Part shown: one piece after another, positions 8,567 through 16,484 of the stretch | How positions within the stretch are numbered: the first letter of the stretch is position 1 | How the letters are laid out: the number at the start of each line of letters is the position of its first letter | NCBI GenBank assembly: GCA_029569255.1 | Contig: JAKQUO010000019.1 | Coordinates: 211,175-275,174, forward strand | Length of the DNA stretch: 64,000 bases | Direction: 5' to 3' | Source: Acidobacteriota bacterium | GTDB taxonomy: Bacteria > Acidobacteriota > Aminicenantia > Aminicenantales > Saccharicenantaceae | Notes under the pieces: generated by a model | What the model saw: the letters and a program-made list of their open reading frames with translations, nothing else | What the model was told of the DNA's origin: nothing | Databases searched by the model: none | Program-made: the position numbers and the translations under genes

Positions 8567-9085
8567 TCAGGCGGCGGCGCGCGGCTTGGAGGACTTGAAC
8601 GAGCGGGACAGCGCCCCCAGGAGCTTCTCCTCGATCTTGGACGAGGACGCGGCCGAGGCGACCGAGATCTCGGAGACGATGAGCTCCTTGGCCTTCTCCA
8701 TCATCTTCTTCTCGCGGAACGAGAGGGGCTTGTGGAGGCTGAGGAAGTAGAGGCTCTTGAGGACCATGGCCATGTCCTTGAGGGCCCCCGACTTCATCAG
8801 GCTGAGGTGCTCCTTGTAGCGCCCTTTCCAATCCGTCGTGACGTCGACGTCGCCGTCGCCCATGAACTCGAAGATCTTCCGGATAGACCCGTTCGCCACC
8901 GGTCGGCGGATGCCGATCTCCAGGGCGGTCGCGCTGGGGACGGTGACCAGGGTATTGTTGGAGACGATCCTCAGATGGAAGACCTGGAAGCGCTGGCCGT
9001 CGAAGGAATCCTCCGAGATGGCCTCGACAACGCCCAACCCCTGATTGGGGTAAATGACCTTGTCGCCTATCTTGAGAGCATCCAT
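8567..9085 (-). CDS. CarD-family transcriptional regulator
   Basis: 172 residues. The N-terminal RNA-polymerase-interacting domain starts KIGDKVIYPNQGLGVVEAI, the CarD/TRCF-RID signature, and the helical C-terminal DNA-binding half includes the conserved W in TTDWKGRYKEHLSLM and SLHKPLSFREKKMMEKA. CarD stabilises open complexes, often at rRNA and housekeeping promoters, and occurs in Actinobacteria, Myxococcota, Acidobacteriota and others. ATG 9085 is right for the family. A strong promoter ends so close that the message should have almost no leader (see 9094-9123). The tail is short and basic. Confidence 0.93.
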   Translation of the reverse strand: MDALKIGDKVIYPNQGLGVVEAISEDSFDGQRFQVFHLRIVSNNTLVTVPSATALEIGIRRPVANGSIRKIFEFMGDGDVDVTTDWKGRYKEHLSLMKSGALKDMAMVLKSLYFLSLHKPLSFREKKMMEKAKELIVSEISVASAASSSKIEEKLLGALSRSFKSSKPRAAA

Positions 9086-9093
9086 TCCTATCG

Positions 9094-9123
9094 ATTATAC
9101 CCGAAACGCGGCCCGGGAGTCAA
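9094..9123 (-). promoter_or_regulatory. carD promoter (leaderless)
   Basis: Reading the minus strand: TTGACT (9123-9118), an 18-base spacer, TATAAT (9099-9094). The expected transcription start is about 9087, only a couple of bases from ATG 9085, so the carD mRNA is probably leaderless. It is back to back with the rpmH promoter. Confidence 0.8.
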
Positions 9124-9144
9124 CGTTTTCCAGGCGAAAACGTC

Positions 9145-9173
9145 TTGACAGACCGGCGGGGTTCGGGTAACAT
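9145..9173 (+). promoter_or_regulatory. rpmH-rnpA-yidD-yidC promoter
   Basis: A consensus TTGACA (9145-9150), a 17-base spacer and TAACAT (9168-9173). The start would be near 9180, 20 bases before rpmH. It is the only clear promoter before mnmE and probably serves the whole rpmH-to-khpB unit. Confidence 0.8.
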
Positions 9174-9199
9174 ACTCCCTCCATAGGCACGGGATAACC

Positions 9200-9337
9200 A
9201 TGAAAAGAACCTTTCAGCCGAACAACCGTAAGCGCAAGAAAACACACGGGTTCCGTGTCCGCATGAAGACCAAGGGCGGCCAGGAAGTCATCAAGAGCAG
9301 AAGGCGCAAGGGACGAAAGCGCATTTCTGTCGGATGA
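9200..9337 (+). CDS. rpmH: Ribosomal protein bL34
   Basis: 45 residues: [20 protein letters not shown] at the N terminus and the Lys/Arg-rich rest are diagnostic for L34 of the large ribosomal subunit. ATG 9200, stop TGA 9335-9337. The stop overlaps the rnpA start (ATGA). As in most bacteria rpmH heads rpmH-rnpA-yidD-yidC. dnaA, often divergent to rpmH, is replaced here by carD. Confidence 0.97.
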   Translation: MKRTFQPNNRKRKKTHGFRVRMKTKGGQEVIKSRRRKGRKRISVG

Positions 9338-9690
9338 ATGAGCGCCTGACCCCCGTCGAGAGGATCCGCAGGAAGAGCGATTTCGCCGTCCTTTACGGGA
9401 GGGGAAGCCGTTTCCGGGGGAGGTTCTTCACCCTGGTCTTCTTGAGGAACGGCCTGGACCACGCCCGTTTGGCGGTCGTCGCCAGCCGGAAGGTCGGCGG
9501 AGCGGTCGTCAGGAACAGGGTCAAGCGGAGGTTCCGGGAGCTCTTCCGCCGGGAGAAAGGGCTCCTGAGGGAACCGCTCGACCTTATCGTCATAGCCCGG
9601 CCGGAGTCGGGGGAGGCCCCGTGGCCCGAGCTCCGGGACGCTTACCTATCGGCCTTGGCAACGATCTCGCGTAAACGGATATCATCGTGA
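9334..9690 (+). CDS. rnpA: Ribonuclease P protein component
   Basis: 118 residues. RnpA binds RNase P RNA and helps process the 5' end of pre-tRNA. The RNR-type signature region is clear ([15 protein letters not shown]), together with [18 protein letters not shown] and LDLIVIARP. It starts at ATG 9334, overlapping the rpmH stop, and its own stop overlaps the GTG of yidD, so three genes are chained by translational coupling. Confidence 0.96.
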   Translation: MNERLTPVERIRRKSDFAVLYGRGSRFRGRFFTLVFLRNGLDHARLAVVASRKVGGAVVRNRVKRRFRELFRREKGLLREPLDLIVIARPESGEAPWPELRDAYLSALATISRKRISS

Positions 9691-9896
9691 AAGCCGTCGC
9701 GCTCTTCCTCATCAGGGCCTACCAGGCGACGCTGTCCCCTCTCCTGGGCCGCCGCTGCCGCTACTTTCCGACCTGCTCCGCCTACACGAGCGAGGCCATC
9801 GCCAAGTTCGGCTTTCTCAAGGGCGCCGCCCTGGGGGCCCGCAGGCTCCTGAGGTGTCATCCGTTCCACGAGGGCGGGATCGACCCCGTCCCCTGA
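9687..9896 (+). CDS. yidD: Membrane protein insertion efficiency factor YidD
   Basis: 69 residues from GTG 9687. The YidD signature is intact: IRAYQATLSPLLGRRCRYFP, TCSAYTSEAI, and RLLRCHPFHEGGIDPVP. The protein sits at the inner face of the membrane near YidC and raises insertion efficiency. Overlaps the rnpA stop; yidC follows after 14 bases. Confidence 0.96.
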   Translation: MKAVALFLIRAYQATLSPLLGRRCRYFPTCSAYTSEAIAKFGFLKGAALGARRLLRCHPFHEGGIDPVP

Positions 9897-9910
9897 ACAA
9901 GAGAGAACGC

Positions 9911-11560
9911 ATGGAAAAAAGACTCATCCTGGCCATCGTCCTGTCGTTCCTGGTCCTGTTCGGCTACCAGGCGCTGTTCAACAAGGCCAACAAGCCGTCG
10001 GCCCCGCCTCCCGTCCCCGCGGAAGCCGCGCCCGTTCCCCCCGTGCCCGGGACCGCCGATAAGACCCCGGCCGAGGCGAAGCCGGCCGTTCCCGAGGCCG
10101 AGCCGGCCCCGGCCCCGGTCCCCCAGGGGGCCGTGGCGGCCCCGGGCGAAACGGACGTCGTCGTCGAGACCTCGCTCTACCGGGCCGTGTGGTCCAACAG
10201 GGGCGGCGTCCTCAAGAGCTGGGTGCTCAAGAAGCACCTGACCGGCGACAAGAAGCCGCTCGACCTCGTCCCGGCCGCGGCCGCCGAGACCGGCACCTTC
10301 CCCTTCTCGGTCGGGCTCGACGACCTGGCGCAGGCGGCGACGCTCAACACCTCGCTTTATCAGGCCTCGACGGGCTCTCTCGACCTCGCCGACGGGGCGA
10401 GCGGCGAGCTGCGCTTCGTCTTCGCCGACGGGGCCTCGCTCCAGGCCGAAAAGGCCTTCCGCTTCACCGGCGGGACCTATGCGCTGGAGATCGAAGTCCG
10501 GGTCTGGAAAAGCGGACAGCCGGTCACTTCCTCCGTTATCTGGGGACCGGGGATCGGCAACCTCGGCCCCGCCGACACCAAGCAGAGCTTCAGCGCAGCC
10601 CGCGGCTCGGCCGTCTACACGGGCGGCAAGGTCTTCCGGATCAACGAGCGGAAGTTCAAGCCCGGCGAGAACACCTACAACTTCGTCGACTGGGCCGCCT
10701 ACGAGGAGAATTATTTCGTCGCCCTGTTCGTCCTGCCGGCCCGCAAAGGCCAGGCGGCTTTCCACCAGATGACGCCGGCGGGCCTGGCGCCGCTCTATTA
10801 CCTCTACGTGACCGAGCCGCGCCAGGCCTTCCTCGGGCCCAAGGGCCTCGACGACCTCAAGGCCTTCGGCCATGACGCCAAGAAGGTCGTCAACTTCGGG
10901 ACGTTCGGCGCCATCGCCGAGCTCCTTCTCGTCGCCGTCAAGTTCTTCCACGAGCTCGTCCCGAACTGGGGCGTGGCCATCATCCTCCTGACGCTGGTCA
11001 TCAAGGTCCTGTTCTTCCCGCTGACCTACAGCTCGACGAAATCGATGGCCAAGATGGCCGACCTCCAGCCGAAGATCAAGGCCATCCGGGCCAAGTACAA
11101 GAAGTCCAAGACCGACATCGAGCAGCGCCGCCAGATGAACGAGGAGATGATGCGGCTCTACAAGGATCACAAGATCAATCCCGCCGGCGGCTGCCTGCCG
11201 CTGCTGATCCAGTTGCCGGTCTTCTGGGGCGTCTTCCGGATGCTCGTCGTCGCCGTCGAGTTCCGCCACGCCTCGTTCGCGCTGTGGATCACCGACCTGT
11301 CCATGAAGGACCCTTACTACGTGACCCCGATCCTGATGGGCATCACCCAGTACATCTCGCAGAAGATGACCCCGTCCTCGGCCGACCCGGCCCAGGCCCG
11401 GATGATGCTCCTCATGCCGTTCATAATGACCATATTTTTCATCAACTTCCAGAGCGGCCTGGTGCTCTACTGGCTGACCACGAACGTCCTCCAGATCGGC
11501 CAGCAGGCGATCATGAACAAGATGATGCGCCGGCGCCCGGCCGCCGCCAAAGCGAGATGA
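9911..11560 (+). CDS. yidC: Membrane protein insertase YidC
   Basis: 549 residues of the Gram-negative form. TM1 is at about 4-22 (LILAIVLSFLVLFGYQALF), followed by a Pro/Ala-rich linker, a large periplasmic beta domain (about 80-340) and the conserved insertase core with further TM segments (WGVAIILLTLVIKVLFFPLT; NPAGGCLPLLIQLPVFWGVF; the C-terminal SGLVLYWLTTNVLQIGQQ). It inserts and folds inner-membrane proteins alone or with SecYEG. ATG 9911 follows AAGAGAGAACGC. The stop overlaps the khpB start. The core is typical; the linker is long but normal for the group. Confidence 0.97.
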   Translation: MEKRLILAIVLSFLVLFGYQALFNKANKPSAPPPVPAEAAPVPPVPGTADKTPAEAKPAVPEAEPAPAPVPQGAVAAPGETDVVVETSLYRAVWSNRGGVLKSWVLKKHLTGDKKPLDLVPAAAAETGTFPFSVGLDDLAQAATLNTSLYQASTGSLDLADGASGELRFVFADGASLQAEKAFRFTGGTYALEIEVRVWKSGQPVTSSVIWGPGIGNLGPADTKQSFSAARGSAVYTGGKVFRINERKFKPGENTYNFVDWAAYEENYFVALFVLPARKGQAAFHQMTPAGLAPLYYLYVTEPRQAFLGPKGLDDLKAFGHDAKKVVNFGTFGAIAELLLVAVKFFHELVPNWGVAIILLTLVIKVLFFPLTYSSTKSMAKMADLQPKIKAIRAKYKKSKTDIEQRRQMNEEMMRLYKDHKINPAGGCLPLLIQLPVFWGVFRMLVVAVEFRHASFALWITDLSMKDPYYVTPILMGITQYISQKMTPSSADPAQARMMLLMPFIMTIFFINFQSGLVLYWLTTNVLQIGQQAIMNKMMRRRPAAAKAR

Positions 11561-12252
11561 CCATGGACGAAGACATCAAGACCGAGGCCGCCCCTCGGAC
11601 GGGTCCCGCGGCCGAGCAACCTGTCGCGCAACCGGCCCCGCCGCCGGCCGACGAGCGGCCCGAGTACAGCGGCCGCAACCTCGAGGAGGCGATCAGCCTG
11701 GCCGAGCACCGGCTGAAGCTGCCCCGCGAGAAGTTCAACTACGAGATCGTCACCGAGAAGACGCGGCTCTTCGGCATGAAGAGCAAGGAGATCGTCATCC
11801 GGGCCTGGCTCAAGGACGAGGACGCGGAGAACGCCGCCGAGAGGTTCCTGGCCGAGCTCATGACCGTCTTCCCGCTCGAGCTGACCTACCAGGTCAGGAA
11901 GCGCTCGGGCATCGTCTTCGTCGTCTTCGACGGGCCGGACAAGGCGACGCTGCTCCGCGGCGACGGCTCGCTCCTGCTCGCGCTCCAGCACGTCTTGAAC
12001 AAGGTCTCGCCGGTCAAGGTCCAGGTGGACTGCGAGTTCTACCGCAAGCGCAAGGAGAAGAGGCTCAAGGAGTACGCCCAGCGCGTCGCCCGGCAGGTCT
12101 CGGAGTCGGGGCGGGAAGAGGTCCTCGACCTCATGAACCCGTACGAGCGGCGCATCATCCACATCGTGGCCAACGAGACGCCCGGCGTCACCAGCGAGAG
12201 CCTCGGGGACGGGTTCCTCAAGAAGGTCAAGATCTACCGCGTCCCGCGCTGA
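11557..12252 (+). CDS. khpB: KhpB/Jag RNA-binding protein
   Basis: 231 residues from ATG 11557, coupled to the yidC stop; ATG 11563 is a near-equal alternative. Order: an acidic Pro/Ala-rich lead, a Jag-N domain (about 33-85, LEEAISLAEHRLKL and TRLFGMKSKEI), a KH domain (about 105-165, with GDGSLLLALQHVLNKV) and a C-terminal R3H domain (about 170-230, NPYERRIIHIVANETPGVTSES). KhpB binds RNA with KhpA and affects cell division and envelope genes. Position after yidC is conserved. A long hairpin element begins at its stop codon. Confidence 0.92.
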   Translation: MTMDEDIKTEAAPRTGPAAEQPVAQPAPPPADERPEYSGRNLEEAISLAEHRLKLPREKFNYEIVTEKTRLFGMKSKEIVIRAWLKDEDAENAAERFLAELMTVFPLELTYQVRKRSGIVFVVFDGPDKATLLRGDGSLLLALQHVLNKVSPVKVQVDCEFYRKRKEKRLKEYAQRVARQVSESGREEVLDLMNPYERRIIHIVANETPGVTSESLGDGFLKKVKIYRVPR

Positions 12253-12354
12253 AGCTGCGGTGAATCTTCACGCCGTCCCGGGGCCTGAAAACGGGACATG
12301 TACTTGTACGTGTCCCGGGTTTTCAGACACCGATGACGGCTAATTCACCGCTTC
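12251..12354. repeat. Long imperfect hairpin element with GGGACATG core
   Basis: A nested inverted repeat of about 104 bases between khpB and mnmE. The outer arms are 12251-12265 and 12343-12354 (CGGTGAAT with ATTCACCG), with GCCGTC pairing GACGGC inside. The inner arms 12285-12303 and 12306-12326 pair almost perfectly (CTGAAAAC..GGGACATGTAC) with a TT loop. The core resembles the elements at 52300-52371 and 50649-50680. It looks like a REP-type or miniature mobile repeat; it could also terminate the yidC operon. Confidence 0.7.
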
Positions 12355-12442
12355 ATGCTCACTCCGACGATACCCCTCACCCCGTCTTCCTCAGCCTCTC
12401 GTGCGCCCGCTCCGAATAGCCCGTCGAACAACGCCGCGGCTA

Positions 12443-12471
12443 TTGTCATCGGGGCATTCGTCCCTTAGAAT
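12443..12471 (+). promoter_or_regulatory. mnmE promoter
   Basis: TTGTCA (12443-12448), 17 bases, TAGAAT (12466-12471). The start would fall about five bases before ATG 12483, so the leader is minimal and has no clear SD. Confidence 0.7.
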
Positions 12472-12482
12472 GGGGAACCGGA

Positions 12483-13853
12483 ATGCTCGAAGACACGATC
12501 ATCGCCAGGGCGACGCCGCCCGGCATCGGCGGGCTGGGCGTCGTCCGGATCAGCGGCCGGCGGGCCTTGGCCGTGGCGGAGAAGATCTTCGAGGCCGGGC
12601 GGAAGACCCGCGGGGGCTTCCCCGTCAGGCGCCCTGTCTTCGGGACCGTCCGCGACCCGGAGCGGCCTTCGGCCCTCGACGAGGCCTTTCTGACCTACTT
12701 CAAGGCGCCCCGGTCCTACACGCGCGAGGACGTCGTCGAGATCAGCGCCCACGGCAGCCCGGCCGTCCTGGAGGCCATCGTCCGGCTCGGGGTCGAGGCC
12801 GGGGCCAGGCCGGCCGGGCCAGGCGAATTCACGCTCCGGGCCTTCCTCAACGGGCGCCTGGACATCATCCAGGCGGAAGCGGTCAACGACCTGGTCCGGT
12901 CCGTCTCGCTCGGCCAGGCCCGGGTCTCGTCCCGCCAGCTCGGGGGGAGCCTGTCCCGGAGAGTCGCCCGGCTCCGCGGCCGGCTCGTCTCTCTCCTCTC
13001 CGGCATCGAAGCCGGGCTGGAGTTCCCGGACGAGGGCCTTCGGACCGGGCCGGCGGCCGCGATAAAGGCGCTCGCCTCCCTCATCCCCGAGGTCGAGCGG
13101 TTGGTCGCGAGCTACGAGAGGGGGCAGGCCATCGGCGAGGGCGTCACCCTGGCCCTGGTCGGGAGGGCCAACGTCGGGAAATCGACCCTGTTCAACGCCC
13201 TTCTCGGGGACGAGCGGGCCATCGTCACCCCGTATCCGGGCACGACCAGGGATTTCCTCAGGGAGACGGTGGTCATCGGCGAGGCCGTTTTCCACCTCGT
13301 CGACATGGCCGGCCTGGGCCGGCCGTCCCACCCGGTCGAGAAGCGGGGGGTCGCCCTGGGCCGGAGGATCGCCCGAGAGGCCGACGGTCTGGTCGTCGTC
13401 CTCGACGCTTCGAAGGCCTGGAGCGCGGAGGACGGGCGCCTCCTCCGGGGATTCGCCGGCAAGAAAGCCGTCGTCGTCCTCAACAAGTCCGACCTGCCGC
13501 GCGGGCTCGACGAGAGGCGGGTCCGGGCTTCGGCGGGATCGAGCCCGGTCCTGGAGGTCTCCGCCCTCAAAGGGCGGAACATCGATCCCCTGCGCCAGGC
13601 GCTGAGGACCCGGTTCGCCCCCGACGCCGGACAAGACGAGGAGGTCGTCCTGCACGCCCGCCAGAGGGACCGCCTCCAAGGCACCCTCGAGGCCCTGAAA
13701 AAGGCGGAGGCCCTCCTGGCCGGCCGAGGCCCGGAAGAGCTGGCGGCCGAGGAGCTCCGGGAAGCGGTCCGCCTCGTCGGCGAGCTCGCCGGGGAGGTCC
13801 GGACCGAAGAGGTCCTGGGCGAGGTTTTCGGCCGCTTCTGCGTGGGGAAATAG
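12483..13853 (+). CDS. mnmE: tRNA modification GTPase MnmE
   Basis: 456 residues. MnmE with MnmG installs carboxymethylaminomethyl at U34 of certain tRNAs. An N-terminal folate-binding domain (PPGIGGLGVVRISGRRAL; SYTREDVVEISAHGS) is followed by the inserted G domain (G1 GRANVGKST about residue 223, G2 TTRD, G3 DMAGL in place of DTAGL, G4 NKSD) and the C-terminal FCVGK, whose Cys is functionally required in the family. The G3 change from T to M is a small oddity. It starts a new unit with its own promoter and is followed eight bases later by mnmG. Confidence 0.96.
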   Translation: MLEDTIIARATPPGIGGLGVVRISGRRALAVAEKIFEAGRKTRGGFPVRRPVFGTVRDPERPSALDEAFLTYFKAPRSYTREDVVEISAHGSPAVLEAIVRLGVEAGARPAGPGEFTLRAFLNGRLDIIQAEAVNDLVRSVSLGQARVSSRQLGGSLSRRVARLRGRLVSLLSGIEAGLEFPDEGLRTGPAAAIKALASLIPEVERLVASYERGQAIGEGVTLALVGRANVGKSTLFNALLGDERAIVTPYPGTTRDFLRETVVIGEAVFHLVDMAGLGRPSHPVEKRGVALGRRIAREADGLVVVLDASKAWSAEDGRLLRGFAGKKAVVVLNKSDLPRGLDERRVRASAGSSPVLEVSALKGRNIDPLRQALRTRFAPDAGQDEEVVLHARQRDRLQGTLEALKKAEALLAGRGPEELAAEELREAVRLVGELAGEVRTEEVLGEVFGRFCVGK

Positions 13854-13861
13854 GCGGGAAG

Positions 13862-15736
13862 ATGTCCCGGGGAGACGGGTTCGATATCGTCGTCGTCGGG
13901 GCCGGACACGCCGGCTGCGAGGCCGCCGCGGCGGCGAGCGCGATGGGCCTCAGGACCTGCCTGATCACGATCGGTCTCGAGACGATCGCCCAGATGTCCT
14001 GCAATCCGGCCATCGGCGGTCTGGCCAAGGGCCATCTCGTCCGGGAGATCGACGCCCTGGGCGGTCTCATGGGGGTCCTGGCCGACGAAACCGGCATTCA
14101 ATTCAGGCTCCTCAACAGGAGCCGCGGCGGGGCCGTCCAGGGGCCGCGGGCCCAGTGCGACAAAGCCGCATATCGGGCGGCCATGAGGCGCCGCCTCGAG
14201 AAGACGGAGAACCTGACCGTCTCCCAGGGGGCCGTTTCGGAGGTCGTCGTCCGGAAGAGCGCGGCCGCGGGGGTCAGGACCTTGGACGGGACGCTCCTTC
14301 CGGCCCGGGCAGTGGTCCTCGCGCCCGGGACTTTCCTCGACGGGGTGATCCACATCGGGCCGAGGAGCCATCCGGCCGGCCGGGCGGGCGAACCGCCGTC
14401 GGTCGAGCTGGCCGGCCAGCTCAAAGCCCTCGGCCTGCGGACGGTCCGTCTGAAGACGGACACACCCATGCGCCTCGACAGGGAGACCGTCGACTGGCGG
14501 GAATTCCCTCCTCAGCCCGGAGACGAAGAGCCGGTTCCTTTCTCCTATCGGACGCGACGGCCCTTGCTGAACAAGGTCGCCTGTCATATCGGCTACACCA
14601 ACGCCGCCACGCACGCCGTGATCCGCCGGAACCTCGAAAGCTCTCCCCTGTTCCAGGGGAAGATCATGGGCGTCGGGCCTCGCTACTGCCCCTCGATCGA
14701 GGACAAGGTGGTCCGTTTCCCCGAAAGGACGCGGCACCAGTTCTTCCTCGAGCCCGAAGGCCTCGATGCGCCGGAGATATACGTCAACGGACTGTCCACG
14801 AGCCTGCCTCTCGACGTCCAGAAGGAGGTCCTGGCCACGATCCCCGGCCTCGACCGGGCCCGGGTCCTCAGGCCGGGCTACGGCATCGCCTACGACGCCG
14901 TTTCCTCGGTTGAGCTCCTGCCGACGCTGGAGACACGGAAGGTCCGGGGGCTCTATCTGGCCGGCCAGATCAACGGGACCTCCGGATATGAGGAAGCCGC
15001 CGCGCAGGGCCTGATGGCCGGGATCAACGCGGCCCTGGCGGTCAGGGAGAAGCCGCCCTTCGTGCTCAGACGGGACGAGGCCTATATCGGTGTCCTTATC
15101 GACGACCTCGTCTCGACCGGGGTGGACGAGCCTTACCGGCTTTTCACCTCCCGGGCGGAGCACCGCCTGCTGCTGAGAATCGACAACGCCGGCCGCCGCT
15201 TGATGGGCTACGGCCGGGCGCTGGGCTTGGTCCCGGATGAGGTCTGGGACGAGCATCTGGCCGCGCGGGGCAGAGTTGGCCGGGCGCTCGCTTATCTCGA
15301 AAAGACCAGGATCAGGACGGAGACTGGAGACCGGGTTTCTTTGGCCGAATACCTGAGAAAGCCTGAAATCCGACTCGGAGATGTGCTAGAATACGGCCGG
15401 TTCAAGGAAAAGCTGAGCGGCGAGGATGAGCGCTATATCGAGTCGGAAACGAAATACGCCGGCTACATCAAGAAACAGGAAAAAGAGATCGCCAAGGCCA
15501 TGCGGACGGACGCGATGAAGATCCCCGCGGGTTTCGATTACCGGCTGGTCCCGGGGCTGACCCGGGAAGCCGTCGAGAAATGCGAACAGCGGCGGCCGGC
15601 CTCCCTTGGAGAGGCCAGAAAAGTTCCGGGGATAACGCCGGCGGCGGTTCAGAACATCGGCCTCTATCTGGAGATAGGGCGTAAGCGGCGTGGACCCGGC
15701 ATCGATGTTCCACGTGAAACAGCGCCTGATGAATAA
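13862..15736 (+). CDS. mnmG: tRNA U34 modification enzyme MnmG (GidA)
   Basis: 624 residues. The FAD-binding N terminus DIVVVGAGHAGCEAAAAA, the signature SCNPAIGGLAKGHLVREIDALGG, a Cys-bearing GPRAQCDK, the FAD/NAD motif GLYLAGQINGTSGYEEAAAQG and the helical C-terminal tRNA-binding domain are present. It partners MnmE. ATG 13862 lies eight bases after mnmE. The 3' end contains the parS site and overlaps parA; rsmG, often found next, is absent here. Confidence 0.97.
   Translation: MSRGDGFDIVVVGAGHAGCEAAAAASAMGLRTCLITIGLETIAQMSCNPAIGGLAKGHLVREIDALGGLMGVLADETGIQFRLLNRSRGGAVQGPRAQCDKAAYRAAMRRRLEKTENLTVSQGAVSEVVVRKSAAAGVRTLDGTLLPARAVVLAPGTFLDGVIHIGPRSHPAGRAGEPPSVELAGQLKALGLRTVRLKTDTPMRLDRETVDWREFPPQPGDEEPVPFSYRTRRPLLNKVACHIGYTNAATHAVIRRNLESSPLFQGKIMGVGPRYCPSIEDKVVRFPERTRHQFFLEPEGLDAPEIYVNGLSTSLPLDVQKEVLATIPGLDRARVLRPGYGIAYDAVSSVELLPTLETRKVRGLYLAGQINGTSGYEEAAAQGLMAGINAALAVREKPPFVLRRDEAYIGVLIDDLVSTGVDEPYRLFTSRAEHRLLLRIDNAGRRLMGYGRALGLVPDEVWDEHLAARGRVGRALAYLEKTRIRTETGDRVSLAEYLRKPEIRLGDVLEYGRFKEKLSGEDERYIESETKYAGYIKKQEKEIAKAMRTDAMKIPAGFDYRLVPGLTREAVEKCEQRRPASLGEARKVPGITPAAVQNIGLYLEIGRKRRGPGIDVPRETAPDE
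15706..15721. other. parS centromere site
   Basis: TGTTCCACGTGAAACA differs from the canonical parS TGTTTCACGTGAAACA at one base. It lies in the end of mnmG, directly upstream of parA and parB, where chromosomal parS sites are often found. ParB should nucleate here. Confidence 0.9.
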
Positions 15737-16484
15737 GGTCATCGCGGTCGCGAACCAGAAGGGCGGCGTCGGGAAGACGACGACGGCGATCAACCTGTCC
15801 GCCTGCCTGGCCCTCAAGAGTCAAAGGACCCTGCTCATCGATCTCGACCCTCAAGGGATGTCGACCCTGGGCCTGGGCAAACCCAAGGAAGCCGGCAAGG
15901 GCGTCTATCAAGCCATGATGAACGGCCGGGACCTCATGGACGTCATCCTGGGGACCGAGCTCGATAACTTCTACCTGTGTCCCTGTTCGCCGGAGCTTTC
16001 CGGCGTCGAAGCCGAGCTCTACGCGGCCGAGCGCCGGGAGAAACGGCTTCTCGAAACGGTCGAAAAAGCCCGCCGCTACTTCAACTACCTCATCATCGAC
16101 TGCCCGCCGTCGCTCGGGTTCCTGACGATCAACGCTCTGTCCGCGGCGGACTCGCTGATCATTCCCGTCCAGACCGAGTTCTTCTGCATGGAGGGGATCC
16201 CCGACCTCTTCCAGGCCCTGGACACGGTCCGGACCTATTTCAATCCCCGGTTGGCCGTCGAGGGGATTCTCCTGACCATGTTCGACGAGCGCACGAACCT
16301 CTCCAAGCAGGTCGCGGAGGAGATTCGTAAGTCATTGAAAAATATACTATTTGAGTCCGTCATCCCGCGCAGCGTCAGGCTCGCGGAAGCGCCCAGCTTC
16401 GGCAAGCCCGTGGTCCTTTACGACATCAGGTCCAAGGGGGCCGAAGCCTATCTCAATCTGGCCGAGGAGATCATCCGCCGATGA
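15729..16484 (+). CDS. parA: Chromosome partitioning ATPase ParA (Soj)
   Basis: 251 residues from ATG 15729. Deviant Walker A KGGVGKTTT, Walker A' LLIDLDPQG and the strip YLIIDCPPSLGFLTINAL place it in the ParA/MinD ATPases of the chromosomal type without an HTH domain. It positions ParB-parS complexes. In-frame ATG 15705 (MFHVKQRL) and GTG 15690 are upstream, but the first reads through parS and neither has an SD; 15729 gives the usual N terminus. Overlaps mnmG by eight bases and couples to parB by ATGA. The stretch around 16325-16350 is locally AT-rich. Confidence 0.96.
   Translation: MNKVIAVANQKGGVGKTTTAINLSACLALKSQRTLLIDLDPQGMSTLGLGKPKEAGKGVYQAMMNGRDLMDVILGTELDNFYLCPCSPELSGVEAELYAAERREKRLLETVEKARRYFNYLIIDCPPSLGFLTINALSAADSLIIPVQTEFFCMEGIPDLFQALDTVRTYFNPRLAVEGILLTMFDERTNLSKQVAEEIRKSLKNILFESVIPRSVRLAEAPSFGKPVVLYDIRSKGAEAYLNLAEEIIRR

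Noticed and set aside
9086-9199. Possible oriC next to rpmH
   Set aside because: Only 114 bases, filled by two promoters; no DnaA boxes or AT-rich unwinding element, and no dnaA nearby.
13112-15256. 714-codon minus frame across mnmE and mnmG
   Set aside because: It covers two conserved genes on the other strand and has no recognisable domain.
15690-15728. Longer parA start at GTG 15690 or ATG 15705
   Set aside because: No SD, and the extra residues only reflect mnmG and parS; the family N terminus begins at ATG 15729.
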